From Sphingomonas oligophenolica (GTDB taxonomy: Bacteria > Pseudomonadota > Alphaproteobacteria > Sphingomonadales > Sphingomonadaceae), in contig NZ_RCZK01000005.1 in assembly GCF_006438955.1 (NCBI RefSeq), positions 124,001 through 188,000 on the forward strand: a stretch of DNA of 64,000 nt, in the 5' to 3' direction. Below, piece by piece: positions 25,412 through 34,532 of the stretch (positions within the stretch are counted from its first letter, which is position 1; each line of letters begins with the position of its first letter). A program made the translations under genes and the position numbers. Under the pieces are notes generated by a model. That model had not been told where the DNA came from, ran no database searches, and was given only the letters and a program-made list of their open reading frames with translations.

Positions 25412-26418
25412 AATTTCGACATCTGGGTCCGATCCTCGGCGTGCTTGCGCTCGCGACACCATCGGCGGCGGTCGCGGCCGATCGCGAGCCCGCCACCAAC
25501 GCGGCGACGTTCGAGGCGCTGCGCAGCGTCGATCTGCGGATGGCGACGATCGCCTATCGGCTGACGACCGCCAACGCCGCGCTGTGTCGGCGACTCGCGC
25601 CGACGCCGGGCTGGGTGATCCATTCGCTCGGCCAATATGATCCCAAGTTGCGCGATGTGGCGCGGCAGGTGTTCGGGTTCGCGACGCCGATCGCGGTCGA
25701 GGCGGTGGTGCCGGGCGCGCCCGCCGCGATGGCGGGGGTCGCGGCCAATGATTCGCTTGCTTCGGTCGGCGGCGCTGCCTTTGCGGCCACCGATCCGGGG
25801 AATGCGGACGCGACCAGCGCGACCCGCGACGCCGCGCTTGCACAGATCGCACAGACGCCCGTCACCGCGCCGCTGACCGTAACCGCGGTGCGCGGCGAGG
25901 TGCGGCGCACCGTCGCGATTCCCGCATCGCCGGGGTGCAAGAGCAATTTCGAGGTTCTCCTCGGTCCCGAGCTGGACGCGTCCGCCGATGGATCGATCGT
26001 CCAGGTCGGCGTCAAATTCTTCGAGAAGTACGGCGACGACGATCTTGCGGTCGTGATCGCGCATGAATTGTCGCACAACATCCTCAACCATCGGGCGCGG
26101 CTCGACGCGGCGAAGGTCAGCCGCGGGCTGCTTGCCGAACTCGGTCGCAACGGCCGATTATTCCGCCAGACCGAGGACGATGCCGACCTGCTCGGCATGT
26201 ATCTGCTGCGTAACGCGGGGTACGACCCGCAGATCGCGGTGCGGTTCTGGGAGGGGCATGGCGGCGATATCGACGGCGGCCTGTTCCGCAGCCGGACGCA
26301 TCGCTCGGCCAGCGCGCGCGCGCAGCGGATCGCCGACGAAATCGCGCGGATTCCGGCCGATGCTCCCACCCCCTATATCCCGCCGATCCTCGCGACTCGC
26401 GACCAGCCGCTTCAGTAG
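25408..26418 (+). CDS. Exported M48-family metallopeptidase with PDZ-like domain
   Basis: A 336-residue protein with a signal peptide (MKFRHLGPILGVLALATPSAAVAA). Residues about 95-170 look like a PDZ or circularly permuted PDZ segment (VEAVVPGAPAAMAGVAAND). The zinc site is IAHELSHNIL (HExxH) with the third ligand Glu in TEDDADLLGMYL. It should be a periplasmic quality-control or processing protease of the BepA/M48 type. The start at 25408 is favoured by AGGGA seven bases upstream and by the 4-bp overlap with the TetR stop. ATG at 25402 is possible. Confidence 0.88.
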   Translation: MKFRHLGPILGVLALATPSAAVAADREPATNAATFEALRSVDLRMATIAYRLTTANAALCRRLAPTPGWVIHSLGQYDPKLRDVARQVFGFATPIAVEAVVPGAPAAMAGVAANDSLASVGGAAFAATDPGNADATSATRDAALAQIAQTPVTAPLTVTAVRGEVRRTVAIPASPGCKSNFEVLLGPELDASADGSIVQVGVKFFEKYGDDDLAVVIAHELSHNILNHRARLDAAKVSRGLLAELGRNGRLFRQTEDDADLLGMYLLRNAGYDPQIAVRFWEGHGGDIDGGLFRSRTHRSASARAQRIADEIARIPADAPTPYIPPILATRDQPLQ

Positions 26419-26427
26419 CCGCGGCGG

Positions 26428-27366
26428 CTAATAGCCGGCGTCGAGATCGACGACGTTGGTCATCGGTTCGCCCGCGACGAAGGCGTGCGCGTTCTTGACG
26501 AACAAGTCGGCGGCGCGGTGGAACATCTTGGTCTGGCTGCGTCCCGACAGGTGCATCGTGATCATGCAGTTGGGCGCGCTCCACAGCGGATGTTCGGGGG
26601 GCAGCGGTTCGGGGTTGGTCGGATCGAGGAACGCGCCGCCGATCTTGCCCGCTTCCAGCGCCGCGATCAGCGCGTCGTCGTCGATCATGTCGCCGCGCGC
26701 GATATTGATCAGCCACGCGCTGTCCTTCATCGCCGCCAGTTCGTCCGCGCCGATGATCGCCTTGGTCGCGTCGGTCGAGGGCGCGGCGAGGATCACCCAG
26801 TCGAACGCGCCGAGCTTCGCCTGCCAGGCGTCGGGCATCAGCGTGGCGTCGCGGCCCGATCGCGTCACCCCGGTTACGTCGACCCCGAACGCCGCGAGCC
26901 GTTCGCCGATCAGCCGCCCGATCGCGCCATAACCGACGATCAATGCGCTGGTTTCGAACAGCTCGACCTTGCCCGGCGCATCCTTCGGCCATTCGTGTGC
27001 ATCGTGCGCGCGGATCACCTCGTCGAAGCGCTTCGCCCCCGCGAGCACCCCCATCACCGCATATTCGGCGACCGCATAGGCGTTGATCCCCGCGCCGTTG
27101 GTCACGGTGACCTCATGGTCGCGCAGCCAATCGAGCGGGAAGGCGTCGAGCCCCGCGTAGAGCGTCGATACCCATGTGAGCTGAGGCCCGGCGGCGCGGA
27201 TCGCGTCGGCAACGAGGTGCGTCGGTTGCATGTCGACCCAGGCGATGTCGGCGTCGGCGATCATCGCGTTCGCTTCGTCGGGTTTGGTGAACCACGCCGC
27301 CTCGATCGCGGCGGGCAGCCGTGGTTCGAGCAACGCGCGGGCGATCGCGGGCAGGACGGCTTTCAT
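26428..27366 (-). CDS. D-2-hydroxyacid dehydrogenase
   Basis: A 312-residue NAD(P)-dependent oxidoreductase. The Rossmann motif is VGYGAIGRLIG (about residues 142-152). Catalytic residues: Arg in NIARGDMID, Glu in NPEPLPPEH and His in ITMHLSGRS. The specificity motifs do not settle the substrate; glyoxylate, hydroxypyruvate or another 2-oxoacid are candidates. ATG at 27366 overlaps the cysS stop by ATGA, so it is translationally coupled to cysS. An in-frame ATG at 27381 lies within cysS and is less likely. Confidence 0.9.
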   Translation of the reverse strand: MKAVLPAIARALLEPRLPAAIEAAWFTKPDEANAMIADADIAWVDMQPTHLVADAIRAAGPQLTWVSTLYAGLDAFPLDWLRDHEVTVTNGAGINAYAVAEYAVMGVLAGAKRFDEVIRAHDAHEWPKDAPGKVELFETSALIVGYGAIGRLIGERLAAFGVDVTGVTRSGRDATLMPDAWQAKLGAFDWVILAAPSTDATKAIIGADELAAMKDSAWLINIARGDMIDDDALIAALEAGKIGGAFLDPTNPEPLPPEHPLWSAPNCMITMHLSGRSQTKMFHRAADLFVKNAHAFVAGEPMTNVVDLDAGY

Positions 27367-28793
27367 AACTCTATTCTCCAATCCCAGCGGAGCGGGTCGC
27401 CATCCATCACCTCGACCCCCGCCGCGGCGAGCTCGTCGCGAATCGCGTCAGATCGGGCGAAATCCCTTGTGGCACGCGCCTGGTCACGGTCGTCAAGGCG
27501 ACGCTCAATTTCGATTTCGGAGATCGTTGAAGAGGCGGGGGTGACTCGAAGATCGGCACGCGACAAGGTGGCGAGGGAGAGGCCTAAGGTATCATCGAAT
27601 ACCTGAAGCATCTCTTCAAAACGCGCTTGGGGAAACTTGCTGTCAGACAAAACGGCGTTAACAACCGCAAGCGCCCGAGGCGTGTTCAGGTCATCGCTCA
27701 GAGCGTCGTCGATCTCTTTAAGCCGCGCCTCGAAAAGATCGTCATCTTTAATTTCGTCGACGGTTCGGCTTCGTGCCTTCTCAACCAATATAACAAACCT
27801 GGTAAGGCGCACGAATGCGGCGGACAGGTTTTCCCAACTGAATTCAAGCTCCGACCGGTAATGCGCTTGGAGGCACATGAGGCGATACGAGAGGGGGTGG
27901 AAGCCACGGTCGATCAGGGCCTGGAGTCGCAGAAACTCCCCTGAGGATTTGCTCATCTTTCCGGTGCGATCGACCAGGAAGTTGTTGTGCATCCACAGCT
28001 GGGCGCCGGTATCGGGGGTGCCGCTCATCGCCTGGTTCTGCGCGATCTCGTTGGGGTGGTGGATCTCGCGATGGTCGATCCCGCCGGTGTGGATGTCGAA
28101 TCGGTCGCCCAGATACTGGCGGCTCATCACCGAACATTCGAGGTGCCAGCCCGGTGCGCCCCGCCCCCACGGGCTGTCCCATTCCATCTGACGATTCTCG
28201 CCAGGCTTCGACGTCCGCCAGATCGCGAAGTCGGCGGGGTGGCGCTTGCCCGCGACCTCGTCGATCCGGCTTTCGCCGACGTCGTCGCGCGATCGGGCAA
28301 GACGGCCGTAGTCGGGCACCGTCGTGGTATCGAAATACAGGCCGTCAGCGAGTCGATAGCAATGATCCGCCGCGATCGCCTCGCCGAACGCGATCATGCC
28401 GGGAACATGATCGGTCGCGAGCGGGAAACGGGTGGGGTCGGCTATGTTGAGCGCGCTCAGATTGTCCTTGAACGCATCGGTATAATGCTTGGCGATCGCC
28501 CAGATATCCTGGCCCGACGCCTTGGCCGCCGCCTCCATCTTGTCGTCGCCCGCATCGGCGTCGCTGGTCAGATGACCGACATCGGTAATGTTGATGACGT
28601 GGGTGAGCGGATAGCCTTTCCACCTCAGCACGCGCGCCAGCGTGTCGGTGAAGACATAGGCGCGCAGATTGCCGATATGCGCGTAATGATAAACCGTCGG
28701 GCCGCACGAATAGACACGGACGTTGGTGGGGTCGATCGGCACGAACGCCTCGGCGGCGCGGGTCAGGCTGTTATAGAGGGTCAGCGGGGTCAT
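27363..28793 (-). CDS. cysS: Cysteinyl-tRNA synthetase
   Basis: A 476-residue class I aminoacyl-tRNA synthetase. VYSCGPTVYHYAHIGNLRAY combines the first zinc cysteine and the HIGH-like HIGN; WHLECS and HPNEIAQ give further zinc ligands; KMSKS is the second ATP motif. The C-terminal DALR-like helical domain follows. The frame is open upstream for 33 codons, but MTPLTLYNSLTR is the standard N-terminus. The downstream dehydrogenase overlaps by four bases. Confidence 0.97.
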   Translation of the reverse strand: MTPLTLYNSLTRAAEAFVPIDPTNVRVYSCGPTVYHYAHIGNLRAYVFTDTLARVLRWKGYPLTHVINITDVGHLTSDADAGDDKMEAAAKASGQDIWAIAKHYTDAFKDNLSALNIADPTRFPLATDHVPGMIAFGEAIAADHCYRLADGLYFDTTTVPDYGRLARSRDDVGESRIDEVAGKRHPADFAIWRTSKPGENRQMEWDSPWGRGAPGWHLECSVMSRQYLGDRFDIHTGGIDHREIHHPNEIAQNQAMSGTPDTGAQLWMHNNFLVDRTGKMSKSSGEFLRLQALIDRGFHPLSYRLMCLQAHYRSELEFSWENLSAAFVRLTRFVILVEKARSRTVDEIKDDDLFEARLKEIDDALSDDLNTPRALAVVNAVLSDSKFPQARFEEMLQVFDDTLGLSLATLSRADLRVTPASSTISEIEIERRLDDRDQARATRDFARSDAIRDELAAAGVEVMDGDPLRWDWRIEL

Positions 28794-28950
28794 CCTCGCG
28801 CTGTAGCCTCGCCGCGCGGATCGCGCCACGGCTTCCGCTGGCCCCGCGGTTGCTTGCCATCGCGGATCGGTTTTGCTAGGCGGCCCGTTCACACGGCGCG
28901 GACCTGGTCCGTGGCCGCGCTATTCGTTCGATCCGGAGTCAGTTGGTTTT

Positions 28951-29157
28951 ATGCAGATCATCGTTCGCGACAACAATGTCGACCAGGCCCTTCGCGCGCT
29001 CAAGAAGAAGCTGCAGCGCGAAGGCGTGTATCGCGAGATGAAGCTGCGCCGCCACTATGAGAAGCCCAGCGAGAAGCGCGCGCGCGAGCGCGCCGCTGCG
29101 GTTCGCCGTGCCCGCAAGCTCGACCGCAAGCGTGCCGAGCGCGACGGCGCGCGGTAA
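28951..29157 (+). CDS. rpsU: Small ribosomal subunit protein bS21
   Basis: A 68-residue basic protein starting [20 protein letters not shown], the standard bS21 N-terminus, with a long Arg/Lys-rich helical tail. It binds the 3' domain of 16S rRNA near the anti-Shine-Dalgarno site. GGAG lies 13 bases before the ATG, a longer spacing than usual. Confidence 0.96.
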   Translation: MQIIVRDNNVDQALRALKKKLQREGVYREMKLRRHYEKPSEKRARERAAAVRRARKLDRKRAERDGAR

Positions 29158-29191
29158 CATCCCCGGTCGCCCGCGTCGCGGGTCGACTTGG

Positions 29192-29211
29192 TGTGAACTT
29201 TTGTGACCTTT
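29192..29211. repeat. Tandem decamer upstream of the FKBP gene
   Basis: TGTGAACTTT immediately followed by TGTGACCTTT, two 10-bp units with one difference, ending 44 bp before the FKBP ATG. Related to the repeat before the VWA gene (2081-2103). Confidence 0.5.
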
Positions 29212-29255
29212 AAACCGGTGGCGGCCGGCCCGGCACCCCTACTCCAGGTGTCCCT

Positions 29256-29828
29256 ATGTCGACCGTCACCGCCGTGCCGCTCCAGCCCGTCAAGCGGAGC
29301 TACCTTATCTATCTGTGGCTCGGGATCGCGATCGCGGTAATCGCGGCGTTCCTGTTGGCGATGCAGGGCGAACCCGCGCTGGCGCGCGAGGCCAAGGCGA
29401 GCGATGTCGTCACCACCGCATCCGGCCTGAAATACAAGATCATCCAGCCCGGGCAGGGCGGGGCGCATCCCACCGATACCGATGTCACGCTGGTGAACTA
29501 TGAAGGTCGCCTGCTCAGCGGCACGACCTTCGACAAGTCGCAGCAGCCCACCCCGATGCCTGTTACAGGCGTCGTTCCTGGCTTCGCCGAAGCGCTGAAG
29601 CTGATGACCAAGGGCGAGAAGGCGCGGTTCTGGCTTCCCCCCGCGCTCGGCTATGGCGCCGACGCAAAGGGCCCGATTCCTGCCAATTCGACTTTGGTAT
29701 TTGACGTCGACCTCGTCGATTTCATCCCCGAACAGGTGCTGCGCCAGATGCAGATGCAGCAACAAATGGGGCAGGCACAGGGTGTGCCGGGCGTAGCGCC
29801 TCCAGCTGAGGCGCAGGGTAAGCGCTGA
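29256..29828 (+). CDS. Membrane-anchored FKBP-type peptidyl-prolyl isomerase
   Basis: A 190-residue protein. Residues about 16-40 are a membrane anchor (YLIYLWLGIAIAVIAAFLLA). The FKBP domain runs from about 52 to 155: GLKYKIIQPG, VTLVNYEGRLLSGTTFDKS, VVPGFAEALKLMTKGEKARF, PALGYG and FDVDLVDF, carrying the aromatic pocket residues. It should catalyse cis-trans proline isomerisation of exported proteins at the periplasmic face of the inner membrane. The C-terminal 35 residues are Gln/Met-rich. Confidence 0.94.
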   Translation: MSTVTAVPLQPVKRSYLIYLWLGIAIAVIAAFLLAMQGEPALAREAKASDVVTTASGLKYKIIQPGQGGAHPTDTDVTLVNYEGRLLSGTTFDKSQQPTPMPVTGVVPGFAEALKLMTKGEKARFWLPPALGYGADAKGPIPANSTLVFDVDLVDFIPEQVLRQMQMQQQMGQAQGVPGVAPPAEAQGKR

Positions 29829-30170
29829 GCGACCAATCACGGTTTGCGCGAGAAGGGGGCACCCGCCGCCGGCGTAAGTACGAACCAGCGGAGGATGGGC
29901 GTTTCTTGCGACACGCCGCTGCGCCGTCCTAGTCGTTGACGCCTGTCGGTCGCACTGCAGATGCGCGATTTGGGAAGGGCGTGCGATGGCGTCAACACGG
30001 GCATCGTGGATTTTTCGAACGGCGTAGGCGTCGAAAAGGCGTTGGCGCGTGGCGGCTTACGATACCGCCCAGCTAGGTGTGTGGCTGGGCAGGCCACTCG
30101 GCGGTGGAACGATCGTCTTCTGGTTCGTCCGCATCGCCGCAACCCGCGGAGACACCCCAGAGCGCAGGCA
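29829..30170. other. Intergenic stretch without a recognised gene
   Basis: About 340 bases between the FKBP stop and a convergent terminator. Small Arg-rich frames occur on both strands, but none has a ribosome site, a family motif or codon use like the neighbours. No RNA structure was recognised. Confidence 0.6.
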
Positions 30171-30200
30171 AAAAAATAGCGGCCAACAGGCCGCTATTTT
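30171..30200 (-). terminator. Bidirectional Rho-independent terminator
   Basis: A perfect 12-bp stem (AAAATAGCGGCC/GGCCGCTATTTT) with an ACA-type 4-base loop. On the minus strand it is followed by T residues and ends the small protein gene at 30218; on the plus strand the stem itself ends in TTTT, so it may also stop transcription from the FKBP side. Confidence 0.88.
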
Positions 30201-30217
30201 CTCAACTGTCTAACAGC

Positions 30218-30463
30218 TTAGCGGCTGGTAGGCGTATCCTTCGAGTCGGCGACGATGATGATGCCGGCGATCACTGCAGCGGCAGCCACGATTGCGACGA
30301 TGACGCCACCGCTGGTCAGATCATTCTTCTTAGCCGAGGTCGAACCGGTGCGAACCGACTTCGAAATCGACAGGCTGGACGCCGGATTAACCGGTGCTGC
30401 CATCGCCGGTGCTACAGCCATCGTCGCTGCCGCAGCCGCCGCAAAATAAGTCCCAAGGCGCAT
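30218..30463 (-). CDS. Small exported or membrane protein
   Basis: An 81-residue protein with a signal peptide (MRLGTYFAAAAAATMAVAPAMAA) and one membrane segment at about 51-72 (GGVIVAIVAAAAVIAGIIIVA), ending KDTPTSR. The short loop between is Ser/Lys-rich. GGGAG is nine bases before the ATG and a strong terminator follows 18 bp after the stop, so it is a monocistronic gene. No function recognised. Confidence 0.78.
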   Translation of the reverse strand: MRLGTYFAAAAAATMAVAPAMAAPVNPASSLSISKSVRTGSTSAKKNDLTSGGVIVAIVAAAAVIAGIIIVADSKDTPTSR

Positions 30464-30638
30464 TCTAAACTCCCTTTGTGCAATTCCAGATGTCTGGTGA
30501 CAGCGAATCGCGATCGGCGCAACCCTTAATCGCCCTTTGCGGTGACGCTTCTCGTGATTTGCTTGCGGTGTCGCAAGCACCCGGGGCGGTCGTGGTCGGC
30601 GGAGCGGCGCTAAGCGCAGTTTAGTACCGTGACATCTT

Positions 30639-31394
30639 CTACGTCGAAAGGCACCATCTCTCAGTATCTTGCAAACCGATCGCGGTGAGCCGACCGGTCG
30701 CATAGGCGCCCGTGTCGATGCCGATGCGATGAGGGCGCTGTTCGACCGCGTCGCTGATGGTGTGGCCATGCACTACGATCTTGGCGAGTCCGCGCGGAAA
30801 ACCGAGGAACGGTTCGCGAATCCAGCGAAGGTCGCGCGTATCCTGATCTTCGAGGGCAACCGATGGGCGGACGCCGGCATGAACGAACGTGTAGTCGCCG
30901 ATCGTGATCATGTCCTCGAACGTTGCCAGAAAATCGCGATGCGCCTTGGGGATTTGTGCGTCCAATGCGTGTTGCAACTCGTCATAGTCGCAACGATCAT
31001 ATTGCTCGACGCCGACGCCGTAGCTCAGCAGCGTTTCTCGACCGCCGATCCGCGTGAACATGCGTAGCGCCTTGCTGTCGCCAGCGAGCGCGCCGAGGAA
31101 AATTTCCTCATGATTGCCCAGGATCAGCCGGAGCATGGGGCGTTCTTGCTTCAAGACGCGCAGACGTTCGACCACCTTGGCCGAATCGGGGCCGCGGTCG
31201 ACCAAGTCGCCCAGGACGATGACGGTCGTGTCGGCGGGGCCGCGCGCGGCGTCATCGGCGTCGATCGCGTCGATCAGTTCGCCGAGGAGCGTGTCACACC
31301 CGTGGATGTCGCCGATCGCATACACCCGATGCCCGGGGGGGATCGCTGCCTGGGGAAGGCGATTTCCCCGGCGTTTCAGAAACTTCGTAAGCAT
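30639..31394 (-). CDS. PPP-type serine/threonine phosphatase-like metallophosphoesterase
   Basis: A 251-residue protein with the complete PPP signature: GDIHG (about 28-32), GDLVDRG (about 62-68), GNHEE, FVHAG and VVHGHT, giving the His, Asp and Asn ligands of a di-metal site. It resembles bacteriophage-lambda-type bacterial protein phosphatases and diadenosine tetraphosphatase-like enzymes; sequence alone does not decide the substrate. The short basic N-terminus (MLTKFLKRRG) has no signal peptide, so the site is cytoplasmic. It is divergent from galU. Confidence 0.9.
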   Translation of the reverse strand: MLTKFLKRRGNRLPQAAIPPGHRVYAIGDIHGCDTLLGELIDAIDADDAARGPADTTVIVLGDLVDRGPDSAKVVERLRVLKQERPMLRLILGNHEEIFLGALAGDSKALRMFTRIGGRETLLSYGVGVEQYDRCDYDELQHALDAQIPKAHRDFLATFEDMITIGDYTFVHAGVRPSVALEDQDTRDLRWIREPFLGFPRGLAKIVVHGHTISDAVEQRPHRIGIDTGAYATGRLTAIGLQDTERWCLST

Positions 31395-31538
31395 AATGGG
31401 GATCGGCTGATGGTGATCCGACGCCTATAGGGGCAGGCACCCCGTGGAGCAACGACCTTACGGTGCGTCTGACGCCATACGCGGGTTTGCTCCGGCGAAC
31501 GTCCCTCGATAAGCGGGATCGAGCAACAAGAGGGTGGC

Positions 31539-32405
31539 ATGACGATCAAGCGGGTACGCAAGGCGGTATTCCCGGTGGCGGGGCTGGGGACGCGGTTTCT
31601 GCCCGCGACCAAAGCGATGCCCAAGGAGATGCTGACCGTCGTCGACAAGCCGCTGATCCAATATGCGGTCGAGGAGGCATTGCAGGCGGGAATCGAGCAG
31701 ATCATCTTCGTCACCGGGCGCAACAAATCCGCGATCGAGGATCATTTCGACATCGCCTATGAACTCGAGGACACGATGCGGTCCCGCGGCAAGTCGCTCG
31801 ATCCGCTCGCCGGCATCCGCCAGAAACCGGGCTCGCCGGTCTATATCCGTCAGCAAGAGCCGCTCGGGCTCGGTCATGCGGTGTGGTGCGCGCGTGAGAT
31901 CGTCGGCGACGAGCCGTTTGCGGTGTTGTTGCCCGATGAGCTCATGGTCGGTACCCCCGGTTTCCTCGCGCAGATGGTCGGAGCGTACGAGCGGGTCGGC
32001 GGCAATGTCGTTGGCGCGCTAGAAGTGCCCGATTGTGATACCGATAAATACGGCATTATTTCCCCCGGCGCACGCGATGGGCGGCGGACCGAGGTGGTGG
32101 GGCTGATCGAGAAGCCGAAGGGCAAGGCGCCGTCCAACCTGATGATTCCCGGACGGTATATTTTGCAGCCCGAGGTGATGCGCATTCTCGAGCATCAGGA
32201 AAAGGGCGCAGGCGGCGAGATCCAGTTGACCGACGCGATGGCGCAATTGATCGGCAAACAGCCATTCCACGGCTTCACTTTCGATGGCGAGCGCTATGAT
32301 TGCGGCGACAAGGCGGGTTATATCCAGGCGAATCTGGCGCTGGCGCTGGCGCGCGAGGATATCGGCCCCGCGGTGCGCGCGTTCGCCCAGCGGCTGATCG
32401 GATGA
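31539..32405 (+). CDS. galU: UTP-glucose-1-phosphate uridylyltransferase
   Basis: A 288-residue nucleotidyltransferase that makes UDP-glucose from UTP and glucose 1-phosphate. The signature AGLGTRFLPATKAMPKEML is at about 11-29, and LIEKPKGK and GGEIQLTDA are further family motifs. GAGGGTGG precedes the ATG. Its stop overlaps the next gene's start by ATGA; that gene is a UDP-sugar epimerase, so the pair supplies precursors for surface polysaccharide. Confidence 0.96.
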   Translation: MTIKRVRKAVFPVAGLGTRFLPATKAMPKEMLTVVDKPLIQYAVEEALQAGIEQIIFVTGRNKSAIEDHFDIAYELEDTMRSRGKSLDPLAGIRQKPGSPVYIRQQEPLGLGHAVWCAREIVGDEPFAVLLPDELMVGTPGFLAQMVGAYERVGGNVVGALEVPDCDTDKYGIISPGARDGRRTEVVGLIEKPKGKAPSNLMIPGRYILQPEVMRILEHQEKGAGGEIQLTDAMAQLIGKQPFHGFTFDGERYDCGDKAGYIQANLALALAREDIGPAVRAFAQRLIG

Positions 32406-33388
32406 CGATTTTGGTGACCGGCGCGGCGGGGTTCATCGGCGCGCATGTCGCCGGTGCGTTGGCGGCGCGCGGTGAGGCGGTGGTCGGGATCGACGATCTC
32501 AACGACTATTATGCGCCGTCGTTGAAACGCGATCGGCTGGCGAGCCTGGCCGCGGACGCGCGCTTCATCCGGTGCGATTTTGCCGATGCGGCGGCGCTGG
32601 CGGCGGCGCTCGACGGCATCGAGATACGCCGGATCGTCCATCTCGGCGCGCAGGCCGGGGTGCGCTATTCGATCGATAATCCCGCGGCTTATGCTCGCGC
32701 CAATCTGGTCGGACACCTCAACATCCTCGAACTCGCGCGGACGCGGCGGGTCGAGCATCTGGTCTATGCGTCGTCGTCGTCGGTCTATGGTCGCAACGCG
32801 GCGCTGCCGTTCAGCGTCGAGAATCGCGCCGATCATCCGGTGTCGCTCTATGCCGCGACCAAAAAGGCTGACGAGCTGATGAGCGAAAGCTACGCCAGCC
32901 TGCATCGGTTGCCGCAGACGGGGCTGCGCTTCTTCACCGTTTATGGGCCGTGGGGACGCCCCGACATGGCGCCGTGGCTATTCACCGATGCGATCCTGGC
33001 GGGGCGTCCCATTCGGGTGTTCAACAACGGCGACATGCAGCGCGATTTCACCTTCATCGACGATATCGTCACTGGGGTCCTTACCGCGCTCGACCGCGCT
33101 CCCGCCCACGATGATATGGTCAAGCCGGGCGGGTCGCACGCGGCGCATGCAATCTATAATCTCGGCAATCATCGCCCCGAGCCGCTTGGGCGGTTCATCG
33201 ACCTGATCGAGGCGGCGTGCGGGATGCCCGCGATCCGACAATGCGAGCCGATGCAGCCCGGTGACGTCCCCGCTACCTATGCGGACATCGCCGCGACGAC
33301 GCGAGACCTAGGGTTCGTGCCGACCGTGCCGCTGGACGAGGGGATCGCGCGGTTCGTCGCGTGGTTTCGGGACTATACCGGGCGCTGA
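32402..33388 (+). CDS. NAD-dependent nucleotide-sugar epimerase (UDP-glucuronate 4-epimerase-like)
   Basis: A 328-residue extended SDR enzyme. TGAAGFIG (6-13) binds NAD; YASSSSVYG supplies the catalytic Ser, and Tyr150 and Lys154 form YxxxK. The VYGPWGRPDMAPWLF and RDFTFIDDIV segments are typical of UDP-glucuronate 4-epimerases of the LspL/CapI type. It probably uses a sugar nucleotide derived from the UDP-glucose made by the overlapping galU. No UDP-glucose dehydrogenase gene is in the window. The 3' end overlaps the convergent ThiF/MoeB gene by 16 bp. Confidence 0.9.
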   Translation: MTILVTGAAGFIGAHVAGALAARGEAVVGIDDLNDYYAPSLKRDRLASLAADARFIRCDFADAAALAAALDGIEIRRIVHLGAQAGVRYSIDNPAAYARANLVGHLNILELARTRRVEHLVYASSSSVYGRNAALPFSVENRADHPVSLYAATKKADELMSESYASLHRLPQTGLRFFTVYGPWGRPDMAPWLFTDAILAGRPIRVFNNGDMQRDFTFIDDIVTGVLTALDRAPAHDDMVKPGGSHAAHAIYNLGNHRPEPLGRFIDLIEAACGMPAIRQCEPMQPGDVPATYADIAATTRDLGFVPTVPLDEGIARFVAWFRDYTGR

Positions 33389-34146
33389 TCGCCGCACCAG
33401 CGGCAGCCCGGATCCTTGGGCAGCGCGATCGTCCTGAAGCGCAGCGACAGCGTGTCGGCGACGAGCAGCTTGCCCGCGCTGTCCTCGCCGAACGACACGA
33501 TCGCGCGGATCGCTTCGAGCGCGGCCAAGCTCCCGAAGACGCCCGCGACGGGGCCGAGGATGCCGTCCTCCGCGCAACTGCCCGCCTCGCGATCGGGCGA
33601 CGTGCCGACGAAGCAGCGATAGCAGGGGCGATCCGGCTCCCAGCCGCGGAACACGCCGAGCTGGCCGTCAAACTGGCCGACCGCGGCGGAGACCAGCGGC
33701 ACGCGATCCCGCAGCGTCTGATCGGCGACGATCAGCCGGGTGGCGAAGTTGTCGCAGCCGTCGAGCACCACGTCGGCGCCCGCCAGCAACATGGCGACGT
33801 TGGCCGCCTCCAAGCGCACCGGGTGGGTGTCGACCGCGACACGAGGGTTGAGCGCGCGCGCGGCGGCCGCCGCCGCGGCCACCTTGGGCATGCCGATATC
33901 GGTCGTCGCGAAGATGGTCTGGCGCTGGAGGTTGGAGAGGTCGACACGGTCGTCGTCGATTAGCGTCAACCGACCCACGCCCGCTGCGGCGAGATACTGG
34001 ATCGCGGGCGATCCGATGCCGCCCGCGCCAATCACTGCAACCCGCGCCGCCATCAGCCGCTTCTGCCCCTCGCCACCGATTTCCTTGAGAACGATGTGCC
34101 GCGCGTAGCGGACGAGGTCGTCGTCGATCAGCGTCAACCCGGCCAT
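33373..34146 (-). CDS. ThiF/MoeB/HesA-family adenylyltransferase
   Basis: A 257-residue E1-like enzyme that adenylates the C-terminal Gly of a ubiquitin-like sulfur carrier (MoaD or ThiS). It has VIGAGGIGSP (38-47), DDDRVDLSNLQRQ, and zinc pairs CYRC (175-178) and CRWC near 249-252. Cys191 in GSCAEDGILGP sits where Uba4/ThiF-type members have the thioester cysteine. MoeB versus ThiF cannot be decided from sequence. It is the last gene of a five-gene overlapping run and overlaps the gene before it by 13 bp. Confidence 0.9.
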   Translation of the reverse strand: MAGLTLIDDDLVRYARHIVLKEIGGEGQKRLMAARVAVIGAGGIGSPAIQYLAAAGVGRLTLIDDDRVDLSNLQRQTIFATTDIGMPKVAAAAAAARALNPRVAVDTHPVRLEAANVAMLLAGADVVLDGCDNFATRLIVADQTLRDRVPLVSAAVGQFDGQLGVFRGWEPDRPCYRCFVGTSPDREAGSCAEDGILGPVAGVFGSLAALEAIRAIVSFGEDSAGKLLVADTLSLRFRTIALPKDPGCRWCGDQRPV

Positions 34147-34532
34147 GCGAACGCCATGCTGGTCTTGTACCAGGCGTCGGTCACCAAGCCCTCGGTGGCG
34201 ATGTTGCCGGTGGCGCGGCTGAACGCGAGCCCCGCGGCATATTGCTCGATTGAAGGACAATGGATCGCGCGCGGTACCGTGCGGCGGACGAGGCCTTGCG
34301 GGGTGACGAGCACCGCGACGTCGATCGTCAGCACCCAGCCAGTGTTGGTCCTGCGCTGTGCGGCGCAGCGCCGGTGCCTGATTTTGGCACGGACGAAATC
34401 GGCCAGCCTCGGGCTAGCGATCACGGGTTTCACGAAGCGGATCGACGGCAGCGTCGACCAGTTTGGTGGCGGCAAGGGGGCGGCGGCCGGGGCGGTCGCG
34501 GCCTGCGCCATCAGCGCAAGCGCGGCGATCAT
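34134..34532 (-). CDS. Small exported protein between dut and moeB
   Basis: A 132-residue protein whose first 20 residues ([18 protein letters not shown]) look like a signal peptide. The mature part has Pro-rich start, two Cys (HRRCAAQRR and AIHCPS) and strand-like segments ([32 protein letters not shown]) reminiscent of TonB C-terminal domains, although the resemblance is weak. It overlaps dut by ATGA at its start and the ThiF/MoeB gene by 13 bp at its end, so it is translationally coupled to both. Function unknown. Confidence 0.72.
   Translation of the reverse strand: MIAALALMAQAATAPAAAPLPPPNWSTLPSIRFVKPVIASPRLADFVRAKIRHRRCAAQRRTNTGWVLTIDVAVLVTPQGLVRRTVPRAIHCPSIEQYAAGLAFSRATGNIATEGLVTDAWYKTSMAFAWPG

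Noticed and set aside
29961..30179. A 72-codon plus frame before the small exported protein
   Set aside because: Arg-rich C-terminus, no ribosome site, and it runs into a terminator stem.
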